Shown in pieces: positions 42,609 through 51,191 of a stretch of 64,000 bases of DNA. A program made the position numbers and the translations under genes. Position 1 is the stretch's first letter. Each line of letters starts with the position of its first letter. Source of the DNA: Candidatus Flexifilum breve (GTDB lineage: Bacteria; Chloroflexota; Anaerolineae; Aggregatilineales; Phototrophicaceae); the NCBI GenBank assembly GCA_016717205.1, contig JADKGC010000009.1, positions 1 through 64,000 on the forward strand, given 5' to 3'. The notes beneath the pieces are model-generated. The model saw only the letters and a program-made list of their open reading frames with translations. It was not told the origin of the DNA and searched no databases.

Positions 42609-44585
42609 CTAGGGCGCGGTCTGCATCTCCAAATAATCCGTGCTGACGAGTGCCGCCGGGTCCAGCCCAAGGATCCCGAGCATCGCCTTGATCCGATCCG
42701 CTTTGTTCTCGGCGTCCGATTTCGACCACGTGCGACTCTTGATCTCGACAAACACGCCGCCCAGCTCCGGCTTGAACACGCGATCCACATTCACGTAGAA
42801 CAGCACGCCTTGATACAGCAAATGCCAGCGCTGGCGATCTTTGTGCAGCTCGCGTTCCTGATCCGGACGGAAGTATTCGCGGTAGAAGCGCAGCGATTGG
42901 TTCGCATCGGCGATGAAGCGCGACCGTGAGAGCAGAATCGTCGAGTGGAACTCGCCTTCTTTGGTCGGAGTCGTGTAAGTCAAACGGCTGCGCACTGATT
43001 CGACCTCGCCATCCGCACCGATCCGGTCGTCCTCCCGGTAGCGCACGCGCTCATTGGCATCGCCAAACAGGAAATAGGTGTCGTATTGACGATAGTGAAT
43101 CGACTTGAGGACTTCCACATCGGGGTGAGTGAGCAGCTTTTCAATCTGCGTTTCGTCAGGGAGCTGCGCCTTGAGCTGCACTTCGAAACTTTCGGCTTGC
43201 TGCAGACCGCCAATCGCGAGCAGCTTGCTCAGAATGTCCTGTTCGCGCCGCGCGAGGAACTTATCGATCCGGCGGGCAATATCCGCCGCGTCGCGCAGAA
43301 CCGCCGCTTCGTCCACGGTGAGCAGTTCGCGGTCGCGCATAAGCTGGCGGCCATTACACCATACATGCCGCACATCAGTCGACTTACTCGCGTATACGAT
43401 CCGCGAATAGATCAGATTCTGGTCCCGGTGGAACTGCGGGCTGTTGTGGAGTGGATGGTCATCCAGCGTGATCAGGTCGGCGCGCTTACCCGCTTCCAGG
43501 CTCCCGGTGATGTCGCCGAGGAACAGCGCCTCCGCTCCCTGCCGCGTCGCCATGAGCAGCGCCTGCCGCGCCGGGAGCGCCGTCGGGTCAGCCGCGTCAG
43601 TCTTGGCGAGAATCGCCGCCAAGCGCATCTCTTCGATCATGTCGAGGTCGTTATTGCTGGCCGTGCCGTCCGTGCCGATGCCTACGGTCAGCTCGCTCTT
43701 GAGCATTTGCGTGATCGGGGCGATGCCGCTGGCCAGCTTGAGGTTGCTCGTCGGGCAGTGCGCGACCGTCGCCTCATGATCGTGCAGGATATGCATCTCG
43801 TTCTGGTCGATGTGCACGCAGTGTGCCGCGAGCACCTTTGCCCCGAATAAGCCCACCTGATTCATGCGCGTGATGACGCTCATGCCGTGTTCGTTCAGGC
43901 TGTCGTCAACTTCGAATTTTGTCTCGGCGAGATGCGTAAGCAGCGGCACATCATATTCCAGCGCTAATTCGACGCAGCGCCGCAGCGTGTCGTCAGTATT
44001 GGAGTACGGCGCATGCGGTGCGACCGCAGGGGTGATCAGCGTGTGCCCGCGCCACTTTTCGATGAACTGGCGCGTGTAGGCGAGGCTGTCGTCGTAACTC
44101 GGCGCGTCCGGCGCGGGATACTTCATCACCGTTTCGCCCAGCACCCCGCGCAAACCTGCTTCCGCCGTGGCCTGCGCAATATCCGACTCGAAGTAGTACA
44201 TGTCGGCAAAAGCCGTCACCCCGCCACGGATCATCTCCGCGCACCCGAGCAGCGTGCCGAGGCGGCAAAACTCCGGCGTGACGAATTCACGCTCGGTCGG
44301 CATCATATACCCGAGCAGCCACACATCCAACCGCAGATCGTCGGCCAGCCCGCGCAGCAGCGTCATCGGCACATGCGTATGCGCGTTCACCAGACCGGGC
44401 ATGATGATCTGCCCCGTGCAGTCGATCACGGTTTCCGCCTCAAACCGTGCCTTGATGTCCGCGCTCGCGCCCACTGCTATGATATTTTCACCTAGAATTG
44501 CGACCGCGCCATCCATGAAGATGTCATACTGGCGGTTCATTGTGACGACAATCCCTCCCGTGAGGATCGTGTCCGCCTTGTTCAT
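42609..44585 (-). CDS. SAH/MTA-type deaminase (amidohydrolase) fused to a CYTH-like domain
   Basis: About 658 residues. Residues 1-440 are an amidohydrolase of the S-adenosylhomocysteine/methylthioadenosine deaminase group: metal ligands in NAHTHVPMTLLRG, APHAPYS, LLTHLAE, AAHCVHID and GTDGTASNNDLDM. Residues 460-658 resemble a CYTH (triphosphate tunnel) domain: FEVQLKAQL for the E-x-E-x-K start (the second Glu is Gln), YRQYDTYFLFGD, RVRYRED, TILLSRSRF and FVEIKSRTW. CYTH proteins handle triphosphates or form cAMP. I know no common protein joining the two. The chosen ATG at 44585 has AGGAT before it; a further in-frame start lies 11 codons upstream. Confidence 0.8.
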   Translation of the reverse strand: MNKADTILTGGIVVTMNRQYDIFMDGAVAILGENIIAVGASADIKARFEAETVIDCTGQIIMPGLVNAHTHVPMTLLRGLADDLRLDVWLLGYMMPTEREFVTPEFCRLGTLLGCAEMIRGGVTAFADMYYFESDIAQATAEAGLRGVLGETVMKYPAPDAPSYDDSLAYTRQFIEKWRGHTLITPAVAPHAPYSNTDDTLRRCVELALEYDVPLLTHLAETKFEVDDSLNEHGMSVITRMNQVGLFGAKVLAAHCVHIDQNEMHILHDHEATVAHCPTSNLKLASGIAPITQMLKSELTVGIGTDGTASNNDLDMIEEMRLAAILAKTDAADPTALPARQALLMATRQGAEALFLGDITGSLEAGKRADLITLDDHPLHNSPQFHRDQNLIYSRIVYASKSTDVRHVWCNGRQLMRDRELLTVDEAAVLRDAADIARRIDKFLARREQDILSKLLAIGGLQQAESFEVQLKAQLPDETQIEKLLTHPDVEVLKSIHYRQYDTYFLFGDANERVRYREDDRIGADGEVESVRSRLTYTTPTKEGEFHSTILLSRSRFIADANQSLRFYREYFRPDQERELHKDRQRWHLLYQGVLFYVNVDRVFKPELGGVFVEIKSRTWSKSDAENKADRIKAMLGILGLDPAALVSTDYLEMQTAP

Positions 44586-44666
44586 GTTCACATCCTTTAG
44601 TGGCGTAATTATTTCCACTTTTGTACACTTTTCTGTAGCGTCGCGCTACCCGAACGAAGAAGGCAT

Positions 44667-46733
44667 ATGCACAGACGATTGCAACTCTTAGCGATTCTCG
44701 AAGCTGGACTGATGGGATTGTTCTTTGTCCAGTCGATTCGCTTTCTCATTGGTATGGTCTACAGCCGCATTGCGGGCGCTTCCGCGGTGACCGCCTTGAC
44801 GATGTCCGGCATCACCATCGATGCGCCCATCCGCATCCCTGATCCGGCATTGGTCAACAGCGAAGTGACCTTTTTAATCTATATGCTTGCCCTGCCGCTG
44901 ATTACGCTGCTGTTCGGGCGCGTGCGTCCGTTCATCATCGTGAGCGTGCTGCTCGTGGCACTCGGTCGCTTGTTCATGGCGACCGGAAGCGTGCTCACGC
45001 CGCTGGCGGCCTCGGCCTTGGTGGTGGGCGGGACGTTCGTCTACATCCTGATGCTCGCCCGCTGGCGCATGAGCACCCTGCCCTACCTGTTCATCATCGG
45101 ATTCACCGCCGACCAACTGCTGCGCGCCTTTGGCAACAGTGCCGATCCGTCACGCCTGCCTGATTACCTGAACATCCAGATCATCCTGTCGGCCGCCGTC
45201 GTGATCATCAGTCTGCTGCAGTTCGTGCTCAATCGTCAACGCGAAGGCGACGAGGTTGAGAATCGCGGTCTGCTGCCGATCACCGGCGCATTCGGTCTGG
45301 CCGGGCTACTCTACCTCGAATTATCGCTGCTGGCGCTGCCGAACGCTATAGCCGGGCGCGCGGATACCAACTACACGACGATGGTCACGCCGCTCGTCGT
45401 GGCGACGCTGCTGCCCATCATTCCGACCGTGCGCAGTCAGGCGCGCGCCTTCATCAGCCTGTTTGATGCGAATGTGCGCGGTTGGCTGTGGATGCTGCTC
45501 ATCGCCATCCTCATCGTCCTGGGAACACGCCTCAATGGGGTGATCGCGGGCGCGGCCTTGATCGGGGCGCAGTTCCTCGTCAGCCTCACATGGTTTTGGA
45601 TCACGCGCCCACGCGCTGACAAAGAACGCAGTTTGGGGCCGATCTGGGTGCTGTTCGGGCTGGTGCTGTTCGGCTTGCTCATCGTCGGCGACAACTTCAC
45701 CTACGAGTACGCCTTCGTGCGCAGTTTCAGCGGCGACGCGGCGTTCCTCAATCAAGTGATTCCGCCGCTGCTGCGCGGCTTCCGCGGCTTTGGCCTCGGC
45801 TTGCTGCTGCTGGCAGTCTTCCTTGCCGTGCTGCCCATGACGCAGATGCAGCGCCGCGTCGCGTGGAGTGGCAAAACCGGGCTCTCGTCGCTGCTTCTGC
45901 TCCTGCTCGTGATTGGCGCGGGCGTCGGCGCGGCGATCCTGTCGCGTCCACCTGTTGTGCAGGGTGTGCGCGGTTCAGAAGTGCTGCGGGTCGGCACGTA
46001 CAACATCCACGGCGGCTTCGACGAATTCTACAACGACAGTCTCGAAGACATCGCCCGGACAATTCAGGGCAGCGGTGTCAACGTCGTGCTGCTGCAAGAA
46101 GTCGACGCCGGGCGTTTGACCTCGTTCGGCATCGATCAGTCGCTGTGGTTAGCGCGGCGGCTCGGCATGGATCGCCGCTTCTACGCGACGAACGAAGGTT
46201 TGCAAGGCTTGGCTGTCCTGTCGAATGTCGAGATCGCCTTTGACGACGGATCCCTGCTCGACAGCCTCGGCAACCAGACGGGCGTGCAGCGTGTGCAGGT
46301 ACTGCCCAACCCGAACACGGTCGTCACGCTCTACAACACGTGGCTCAGCCCCCTGTTTGACCTCGGCGACACTCAGCTCACCGAGCAAGAGCAAGATCAG
46401 GAACGTCAGCTCAATCAGCTCTTCGGAACGTATATTCAGCAGGCGTGCAGCATCAACGTCGGGCGCACGCTGATTGGCGGCACGTTCCACAACGTGCCCG
46501 ATTCACCGCTTGTGCAAGGCTTGCGCAATGCGGGCTTCAGCGATCCATTCGCGGGCGCGGCGCTCGAACTCTCGTCGACCTTTGTCCGCACGGGCCTGCC
46601 GCGCGCGCGCTTTGACTATCTGTGGACGTGTAACCTGCCGTCATCGGGTACGGGCGTGATGATGAACTCGTATGCGTCGGATCATCGGTTGGCGTTCAGC
46701 GAGGTCATTCTCAACCGCGCGCCGGGAAGCTAG
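44667..46733 (+). CDS. Polytopic membrane protein with C-terminal endonuclease/exonuclease/phosphatase domain
   Basis: 688 residues. Residues 1-430 have about ten membrane helices. Residues 437-688 are an EEP-fold domain: RVGTYNIHGGFDEF, VVLLQEVDAG, then GGTFHNVPDSP in place of the usual G-D-F-N, and a final ASDHRLAFSEV (the S-D-H motif). The layout recalls CWH43/PGAP2IP-like proteins of lipid remodelling. The Asp of G-D-F-N is replaced by Thr, so activity may be altered. GAAGAAGG lies before the ATG. It is divergent from the deaminase gene. Confidence 0.82.
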   Translation: MHRRLQLLAILEAGLMGLFFVQSIRFLIGMVYSRIAGASAVTALTMSGITIDAPIRIPDPALVNSEVTFLIYMLALPLITLLFGRVRPFIIVSVLLVALGRLFMATGSVLTPLAASALVVGGTFVYILMLARWRMSTLPYLFIIGFTADQLLRAFGNSADPSRLPDYLNIQIILSAAVVIISLLQFVLNRQREGDEVENRGLLPITGAFGLAGLLYLELSLLALPNAIAGRADTNYTTMVTPLVVATLLPIIPTVRSQARAFISLFDANVRGWLWMLLIAILIVLGTRLNGVIAGAALIGAQFLVSLTWFWITRPRADKERSLGPIWVLFGLVLFGLLIVGDNFTYEYAFVRSFSGDAAFLNQVIPPLLRGFRGFGLGLLLLAVFLAVLPMTQMQRRVAWSGKTGLSSLLLLLLVIGAGVGAAILSRPPVVQGVRGSEVLRVGTYNIHGGFDEFYNDSLEDIARTIQGSGVNVVLLQEVDAGRLTSFGIDQSLWLARRLGMDRRFYATNEGLQGLAVLSNVEIAFDDGSLLDSLGNQTGVQRVQVLPNPNTVVTLYNTWLSPLFDLGDTQLTEQEQDQERQLNQLFGTYIQQACSINVGRTLIGGTFHNVPDSPLVQGLRNAGFSDPFAGAALELSSTFVRTGLPRARFDYLWTCNLPSSGTGVMMNSYASDHRLAFSEVILNRAPGS

Positions 46734-46803
46734 AAGTTATCAGTTGACAGTTCACAGTAGACAGTGAAAACCGCGCCTAATGTGAAACAGACCTCTAGTA
46801 AGA

Positions 46804-46910
46804 TGGGTTTTGAAAGAAATCCACCGAGGGACGTAGGGGCGCACCTATGTGTGCGCCCGGAGAAGTGGGCAGACACATAGGTCTGCCCCTACATTCGACT
46901 TCCGGAAAGC
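46804..46910 (+). repeat. Dispersed palindromic repeat, copy 2
   Basis: GAAAGAAATCCAC, then two GTAGGGGC...GCCCCTAC hairpin units (GCGCACCTATGTGTGCGC and CAGACACATAGGTCTG). Both the hairpins and the flank match the reverse strand of 10144-10250. It fills the gap between the EEP gene and rnc. Confidence 0.75.
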
Positions 46911-46913
46911 CAC

Positions 46914-47627
46914 CTAACTGTCTGCGGTTTGATTTGGCTTGTCTTCCATGCGTTTGAGCGCGTCGTAGGCGGCGGCGTGCGCGGCGGCCTGCTTGCTCCG
47001 TCCTATGCCGCGCCCTGCTACCCAATCGCCGATCAAGACTTCGAAAGTGAAGGCTTTCTCGTGTTCCGGCCCGCTGGCCTCAACAAAGCGGTAATGCGGA
47101 GTCTTGCCGTACTGGTACTGACTGCGTTCCTGTAACACGCTGCGCGGGTCTTTGTCGAGCTGCTCGGCGATGATCACGTCGAGGCGGCTTAGCAGCAGCG
47201 GCGTTACAAACAGCTTGACCGCATCCAGCCCCTGGTCGACATACAGCGCGCCGACCACGGCCTCAAACGCGCCGCACAAGTTGTTCAGGCGGTCGCGACC
47301 GCCGCTGTGTTCTTCGCCCTTGCCCATCCGCAGCGCCTCGCCGACCTGACACAGCTTGGCCAGCGCTGCCAGCGACTCCGTGCGCACCAGCGCCGCCCGC
47401 AGCCGGGTCAGTTCACCTTCGAGCGCTTCAGGGAAACGGCGGAACAGCAAATCGCCCGTGACGAAATCGAGCACCGCATCGCCGAGAAATTCCAAGCGCT
47501 CGTTGTCGACCAGATCGGCGTCCTCATGCTCGTTGACGTACGAACGGTGCGTCAGCGCCTGCTGCAAGAGGTTGGCGTCACGGAAGCTGAGGCCAACCCC
47601 ATTCTGAAATGCTTGCAAGTCAATCAA
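46914..47627 (-). CDS. rnc: Ribonuclease III
   Basis: 237 residues. The RNase III signature ERLEFLGDAVLDFV is present near residue 42, with the second acidic cluster in NLCGAFEAVVGALYVDQG. A double-stranded RNA-binding domain follows from about 155 (DPRSVLQERSQYQYG, GRGIGRSKQAAAHAAA). It cleaves double-stranded RNA in rRNA maturation and mRNA decay. Start is a TTG, as judged by the family-like MIDLQAFQNGVGLSF. It follows fabF by six bases on the same strand, a common fabF-rnc arrangement, though no acyl carrier gene is present. Confidence 0.95.
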   Translation of the reverse strand: MIDLQAFQNGVGLSFRDANLLQQALTHRSYVNEHEDADLVDNERLEFLGDAVLDFVTGDLLFRRFPEALEGELTRLRAALVRTESLAALAKLCQVGEALRMGKGEEHSGGRDRLNNLCGAFEAVVGALYVDQGLDAVKLFVTPLLLSRLDVIIAEQLDKDPRSVLQERSQYQYGKTPHYRFVEASGPEHEKAFTFEVLIGDWVAGRGIGRSKQAAAHAAAYDALKRMEDKPNQTADS

Positions 47628-47633
47628 TGCACA

Positions 47634-48878
47634 TCAATTCTCAAATTGCTTGAAGATCAGCGACACGTTATGCCCGCCAAAGCCGAATGAATTGCTCATG
47701 GCCGTGCGGATACGCATCGGGCGCGCCACATTCGGCACGTAATCGAGATCCAGCTCGGGATCGGGTTCGTTCAGATTGATGGTCGGCGGCGCGATCTGAT
47801 CGCGCATAGCGAGGATCACGAACGTCGATTCAATCGCCGCGGTCGCGCCCATGCCGTGCCCGGTCATACTCTTGGTCGAACTGATCGCCACCTTGTACGC
47901 GTGGTCGCCAAACACCCGTTTGACCGCCTTCGTCTCCATCGAGTCGTTGAGTTCGGTCGCCGTCCCATGCGCGTTGATGTAGTCGATCGCGTCCGGTTTC
48001 AGCCCAGCGTCATCGAGCGCCGCCTGAATCGCCAACCCCGCGCCAATCCCTTCCGGGTGCGGCGCGGTGATGTGGAAGGCATCGGAGGTCGCCCCGTAAC
48101 CGACCATCTCCGCGAGGATGGTCGCGCCGCGGGCCTTCGCGCTTTCCAGCTCTTCCAGCACCAGCACGCCCGACCCTTCCGCGAAGACCAACCCCTGCCG
48201 ATCCTTCGAGAACGGACGCGAGGCGCCTGCCGGGTTATCGTTCATTCGCGAACAGGCGCCGAGACGATCAAATGCGGCAATCCCAATCGGCACAATCGGC
48301 GATTCGGAACCGCCCGCCAGCGCCTGATCCAACTTGCCGTAGCGGATCAGGTCAAAGGCATGGCCGATGCAGTCCGCGCCCGTCGCACACGCTGAAATCG
48401 GTGTAGACGACCGCCCCATCGCGCCAATTTCCATGCTGACGAGGTTACTCCCGCCATTGACGATGAACATCGGAATGCCGAACGGCGTAATCTTGCGCCA
48501 GTCGTTCGTCTCGTACAGTGTCTTAGCCTCGTTGTAATAACTGCCCACACCACCCACCGACGAGCCAATCACGACGCCCGTGCGGACGCGGTTGCTGTCG
48601 TCGATCACCAGCCCGGAGTGTGCCAACGCTTGCTGTGCCGCTGCGACCGAAAACTGCTGATTGAGGTCGCGCTTGCGGGCTTCTTTCGCGGCCATATATT
48701 TGGTCGGATCCCAGTTCTTGACCTCCGCCGCGATGCGTACATTCGCTTCGCCGGGGTCAAACCGGGTGATCGGAGCGATTCCACACACTCCCGCTTTGAT
48801 ATTTGCCCAGGTGTCTTCCACGGTGTGTCCCAGCGGAGAGATAACCCCCATGCCGGTGACTACGACTCGCCGAACCAT
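47634..48878 (-). CDS. fabF: 3-oxoacyl-ACP synthase II
   Basis: 414 residues. The active-site Cys-His-His triad is visible: ISACATGADCIGHA, INAHGTATELND and SMTGHGMGATAAIES. The start at 48878 (MVRRVVVTGMGVISPLG) has GAGGATAA in front; seven more in-frame codons upstream are unlike the family. It elongates acyl-ACP in fatty-acid synthesis. The gene is followed by rnc and preceded by the moaC-moaDE pair across a 53-base gap. Confidence 0.95.
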   Translation of the reverse strand: MVRRVVVTGMGVISPLGHTVEDTWANIKAGVCGIAPITRFDPGEANVRIAAEVKNWDPTKYMAAKEARKRDLNQQFSVAAAQQALAHSGLVIDDSNRVRTGVVIGSSVGGVGSYYNEAKTLYETNDWRKITPFGIPMFIVNGGSNLVSMEIGAMGRSSTPISACATGADCIGHAFDLIRYGKLDQALAGGSESPIVPIGIAAFDRLGACSRMNDNPAGASRPFSKDRQGLVFAEGSGVLVLEELESAKARGATILAEMVGYGATSDAFHITAPHPEGIGAGLAIQAALDDAGLKPDAIDYINAHGTATELNDSMETKAVKRVFGDHAYKVAISSTKSMTGHGMGATAAIESTFVILAMRDQIAPPTINLNEPDPELDLDYVPNVARPMRIRTAMSNSFGFGGHNVSLIFKQFEN

Positions 48879-48931
48879 GTTTATCCTCTTTCTTGCCACG
48901 CCTGTAATGATTGCTCTCGTTGCGCGCCGCC

Positions 48932-49645
48932 TTAATCCCCCTGCCGCGGCGTGTAGTGCCCTTCAACCCACGATGAGCCATCGGGGCGAAATTCCTTCTT
49001 CCAGACCGGGACGATCTCTTTGAGGCGGTCAATGCCATAGCGAGCCGCTTCAAAACAGCCTTGGTCCCGGTGACCGGACGAACACGCAATCACGATGGTG
49101 TTCTGCCCAACTTCTAAGCGCCCAACGCGCTGCACAATCGCGATGCCCTGCACGAGCGGCCACTGCTGACGGATCTCCGCGGCGACCTGCTGCATCTTGG
49201 CGATGGCCATCGGCGAATACGCCTCGTATTCGAGGTGGGCGGTTACGCTCTGGCCGACCGTCTCGCCGCGCACCATGCCGCTGAACACACAGGCGGCACC
49301 CGTCGCCGGGGTCGTGATCGCCGCGACGAGTTCGTCCGTGCTGAACGACGCATCGGCGAGGCGAAACACCTCGGGATGCAGTGGATCCGCTTCGCCGCTG
49401 CCGCCGCTCACGGGCGGGAAGAACGCGACGCGATCCCCGGCTTTGACCGGATCATCAGCGTACGCGAATTCCTCGTTGACGGCTGAAATCGCGGAATGCA
49501 GATGTGCTTCCAGCGCCGGGTATTCCGCCGCGAGCGTGCGCCGCACATCACTGATGGTCGCGTGGTCGCCGCGTAATGTGAGCGAAAACTGTCCTTTGCC
49601 GGCGCGATCTTTCAACGTGGCGAACAGCAAAATCGTGATTTCCAT
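48932..49645 (-). CDS. MoaD-MoaE fusion, molybdopterin synthase
   Basis: 237 residues. Residues 1-82 are a MoaD ubiquitin-like subunit ending in VAFFPPVSGG (Gly81-Gly82). Residues 87-237 are MoaE (VFSGMVRGE, HLEYEAYSPMA, RVGRLEVGQ, HRDQGCFEAARYGIDRLKEI, PVWKKEF). In separate subunits the MoaD C-terminal glycine becomes the thiocarboxylate that donates sulfur, so the fusion must be cut after Gly-Gly or work differently; a mycobacterial MoaX fusion is known to be processed. It lies three bases after moaC on the same strand. Confidence 0.93.
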   Translation of the reverse strand: MEITILLFATLKDRAGKGQFSLTLRGDHATISDVRRTLAAEYPALEAHLHSAISAVNEEFAYADDPVKAGDRVAFFPPVSGGSGEADPLHPEVFRLADASFSTDELVAAITTPATGAACVFSGMVRGETVGQSVTAHLEYEAYSPMAIAKMQQVAAEIRQQWPLVQGIAIVQRVGRLEVGQNTIVIACSSGHRDQGCFEAARYGIDRLKEIVPVWKKEFRPDGSSWVEGHYTPRQGD

Positions 49646-49648
49646 GCT

Positions 49649-50134
49649 TTATGACTCCTGAGCGACGTAATCGCCGTGGACGCCGCCGCGCTTTTCCAGC
49701 AACCGAATGTCGCCGATGCGCATGGCGCGATCCACCGCTTTCGCCATATCGTAGATCGTCAGCGCCGCCGTGCTCACCGCCGTGAGCGCCTCCATTTCGA
49801 CGCCCGTCTGGCCGACCGTGCGCGCCGTCGCCACAATCTCGATGCGATGTGCATCGGTATTTAATGTCAGTTCGACATCCAAGTGCGTCAGCGCAATCGG
49901 ATGACACAGGGGGATGAGATCCGCGGTACGCTTCGCCGCCATGATCCCGGCAATGCGTGCCACCGTCAGAACATCGCCCTTTTTGATGCCCCCCTGCCGA
50001 ATCAATTCCAGCGTTTGCGGCGCCATGGTAACCGATCCACCCGCGACCGCCATTCGTTCGCTGTTCGGTTTGTCGCCCACATCTACCATGCGGGCGTTGC
50101 CGCTCTCATCCACGTGCGTTAAATGATCACTCAT
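49649..50134 (-). CDS. moaC: Cyclic pyranopterin monophosphate synthase
   Basis: 161 residues. HVDESGNARMVDVGDKP is the family start, followed by GGIKKGDVLTVARIAGIMAAKRT, DLIPLCHPIALTH and TGVEMEALTAVSTAALTIYDM, which carry the active-site Lys, His and Asp. It converts 3',8-cyclo-dihydroGTP to cPMP for molybdenum cofactor. The ATG at 50134 (MSDHLTHVDESG) is chosen; 22 extra codons upstream are not family-like. The partner moaA is not in the window. Confidence 0.95.
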   Translation of the reverse strand: MSDHLTHVDESGNARMVDVGDKPNSERMAVAGGSVTMAPQTLELIRQGGIKKGDVLTVARIAGIMAAKRTADLIPLCHPIALTHLDVELTLNTDAHRIEIVATARTVGQTGVEMEALTAVSTAALTIYDMAKAVDRAMRIGDIRLLEKRGGVHGDYVAQES

Positions 50135-50267
50135 CGTTACCCATAACACAATCATAGGCTTATTCGTTACGCTCATTATAGCCGATGCCCGGCGAAACAA
50201 TCTTGTTTTGCCCTCGGGCGATCAGTACAATAAACACATTTCCCCCGGCGTTTCAGGAGCATACACC

Positions 50268-51185
50268 TTGGGTATTTTCCGCAGCGGCATGTCAAAAACG
50301 CGTACTTCGTTCTTTGGACGCATCGCGCAGATGTTGGGCAGCAACCAAATTGACGATGATACGTGGGACGACCTCGAGGCGCTCCTCATTCAGGCGGATG
50401 TCGGCGTAAAAACCACCGCCGATGTCATGAAGGAACTGCGCAACCGCGCCGCCCGCGAAAACATGAAGCGCGCCGACCAGCTCCACCTCGCGCTGCGTGA
50501 CGCGCTGCTCAGCACACTCAAAGACCCGCCCGTGCTCAACGTCAGCGGGCGCCCGCTCTCGATCATCCTCATCGTCGGCGTGAACGGTTCCGGCAAGACG
50601 ACCACCATCGCCAAGCTGGCCAACCGCCTCAATAACATCAATCAGCGTAAGGTCATGGTGGCCGCGGGTGATACCTTCCGCGCCGCGGCCATTGAGCAGT
50701 TGCAGACGTGGGGCGAACGCGTGAACGTCCCCGTGATCGCTAACAAGCCCGGTTCGGATCCTGCCGCCGTCGTCTATGACGCAACGGTGGCCGCCAAAGC
50801 CCGCAATCGCGATATTTTGATTGTGGATACGGCGGGGCGTCTGCACACCAACTACAACCTCATGGAAGAACTCGCCAAGATCAAGGCTGTCTCCGGGCGT
50901 GTGGTCGAAGGTGCGCCACATGAAGTCCTGCTGGTGCTGGACGGCACGAGCGGGCAGAACGCGCTGACGCAGGCGGAGAAGTTCCGCGAAATGGTCGATG
51001 TGACGGGCGTGATCGTCACCAAGCTGGACAGCACCGCCAAAGGCGGCATGGTCTTCGCGATCAATCATGATCTCGGCCTGCCCGTCCACTATATCGGCTT
51101 GGGCGAACGCGTGGGCGATCTCGTCCCCTTCCGCCCGGACTTCTTTGTGGACAGCCTGTTCGAAGACGAAGACGAGAAGAAATAA
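50268..51185 (+). CDS. ftsY: Signal recognition particle receptor
   Basis: 305 residues from a TTG start that has AGGAG eight bases before it and gives the family-like MGIFRSGMSKTRTSFFG. The NG domain shows GVNGSGKTTTIAKLAN (G1), GDTFRAAAIEQL, DTAGRLHTNYNLMEEL and TKLDSTAKGG. It docks the SRP-ribosome complex at the membrane. The acidic A domain is absent, as in many bacteria. prfB follows after six bases. Confidence 0.95.
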   Translation: MGIFRSGMSKTRTSFFGRIAQMLGSNQIDDDTWDDLEALLIQADVGVKTTADVMKELRNRAARENMKRADQLHLALRDALLSTLKDPPVLNVSGRPLSIILIVGVNGSGKTTTIAKLANRLNNINQRKVMVAAGDTFRAAAIEQLQTWGERVNVPVIANKPGSDPAAVVYDATVAAKARNRDILIVDTAGRLHTNYNLMEELAKIKAVSGRVVEGAPHEVLLVLDGTSGQNALTQAEKFREMVDVTGVIVTKLDSTAKGGMVFAINHDLGLPVHYIGLGERVGDLVPFRPDFFVDSLFEDEDEKK

Positions 51186-51191
51186 AACCCA

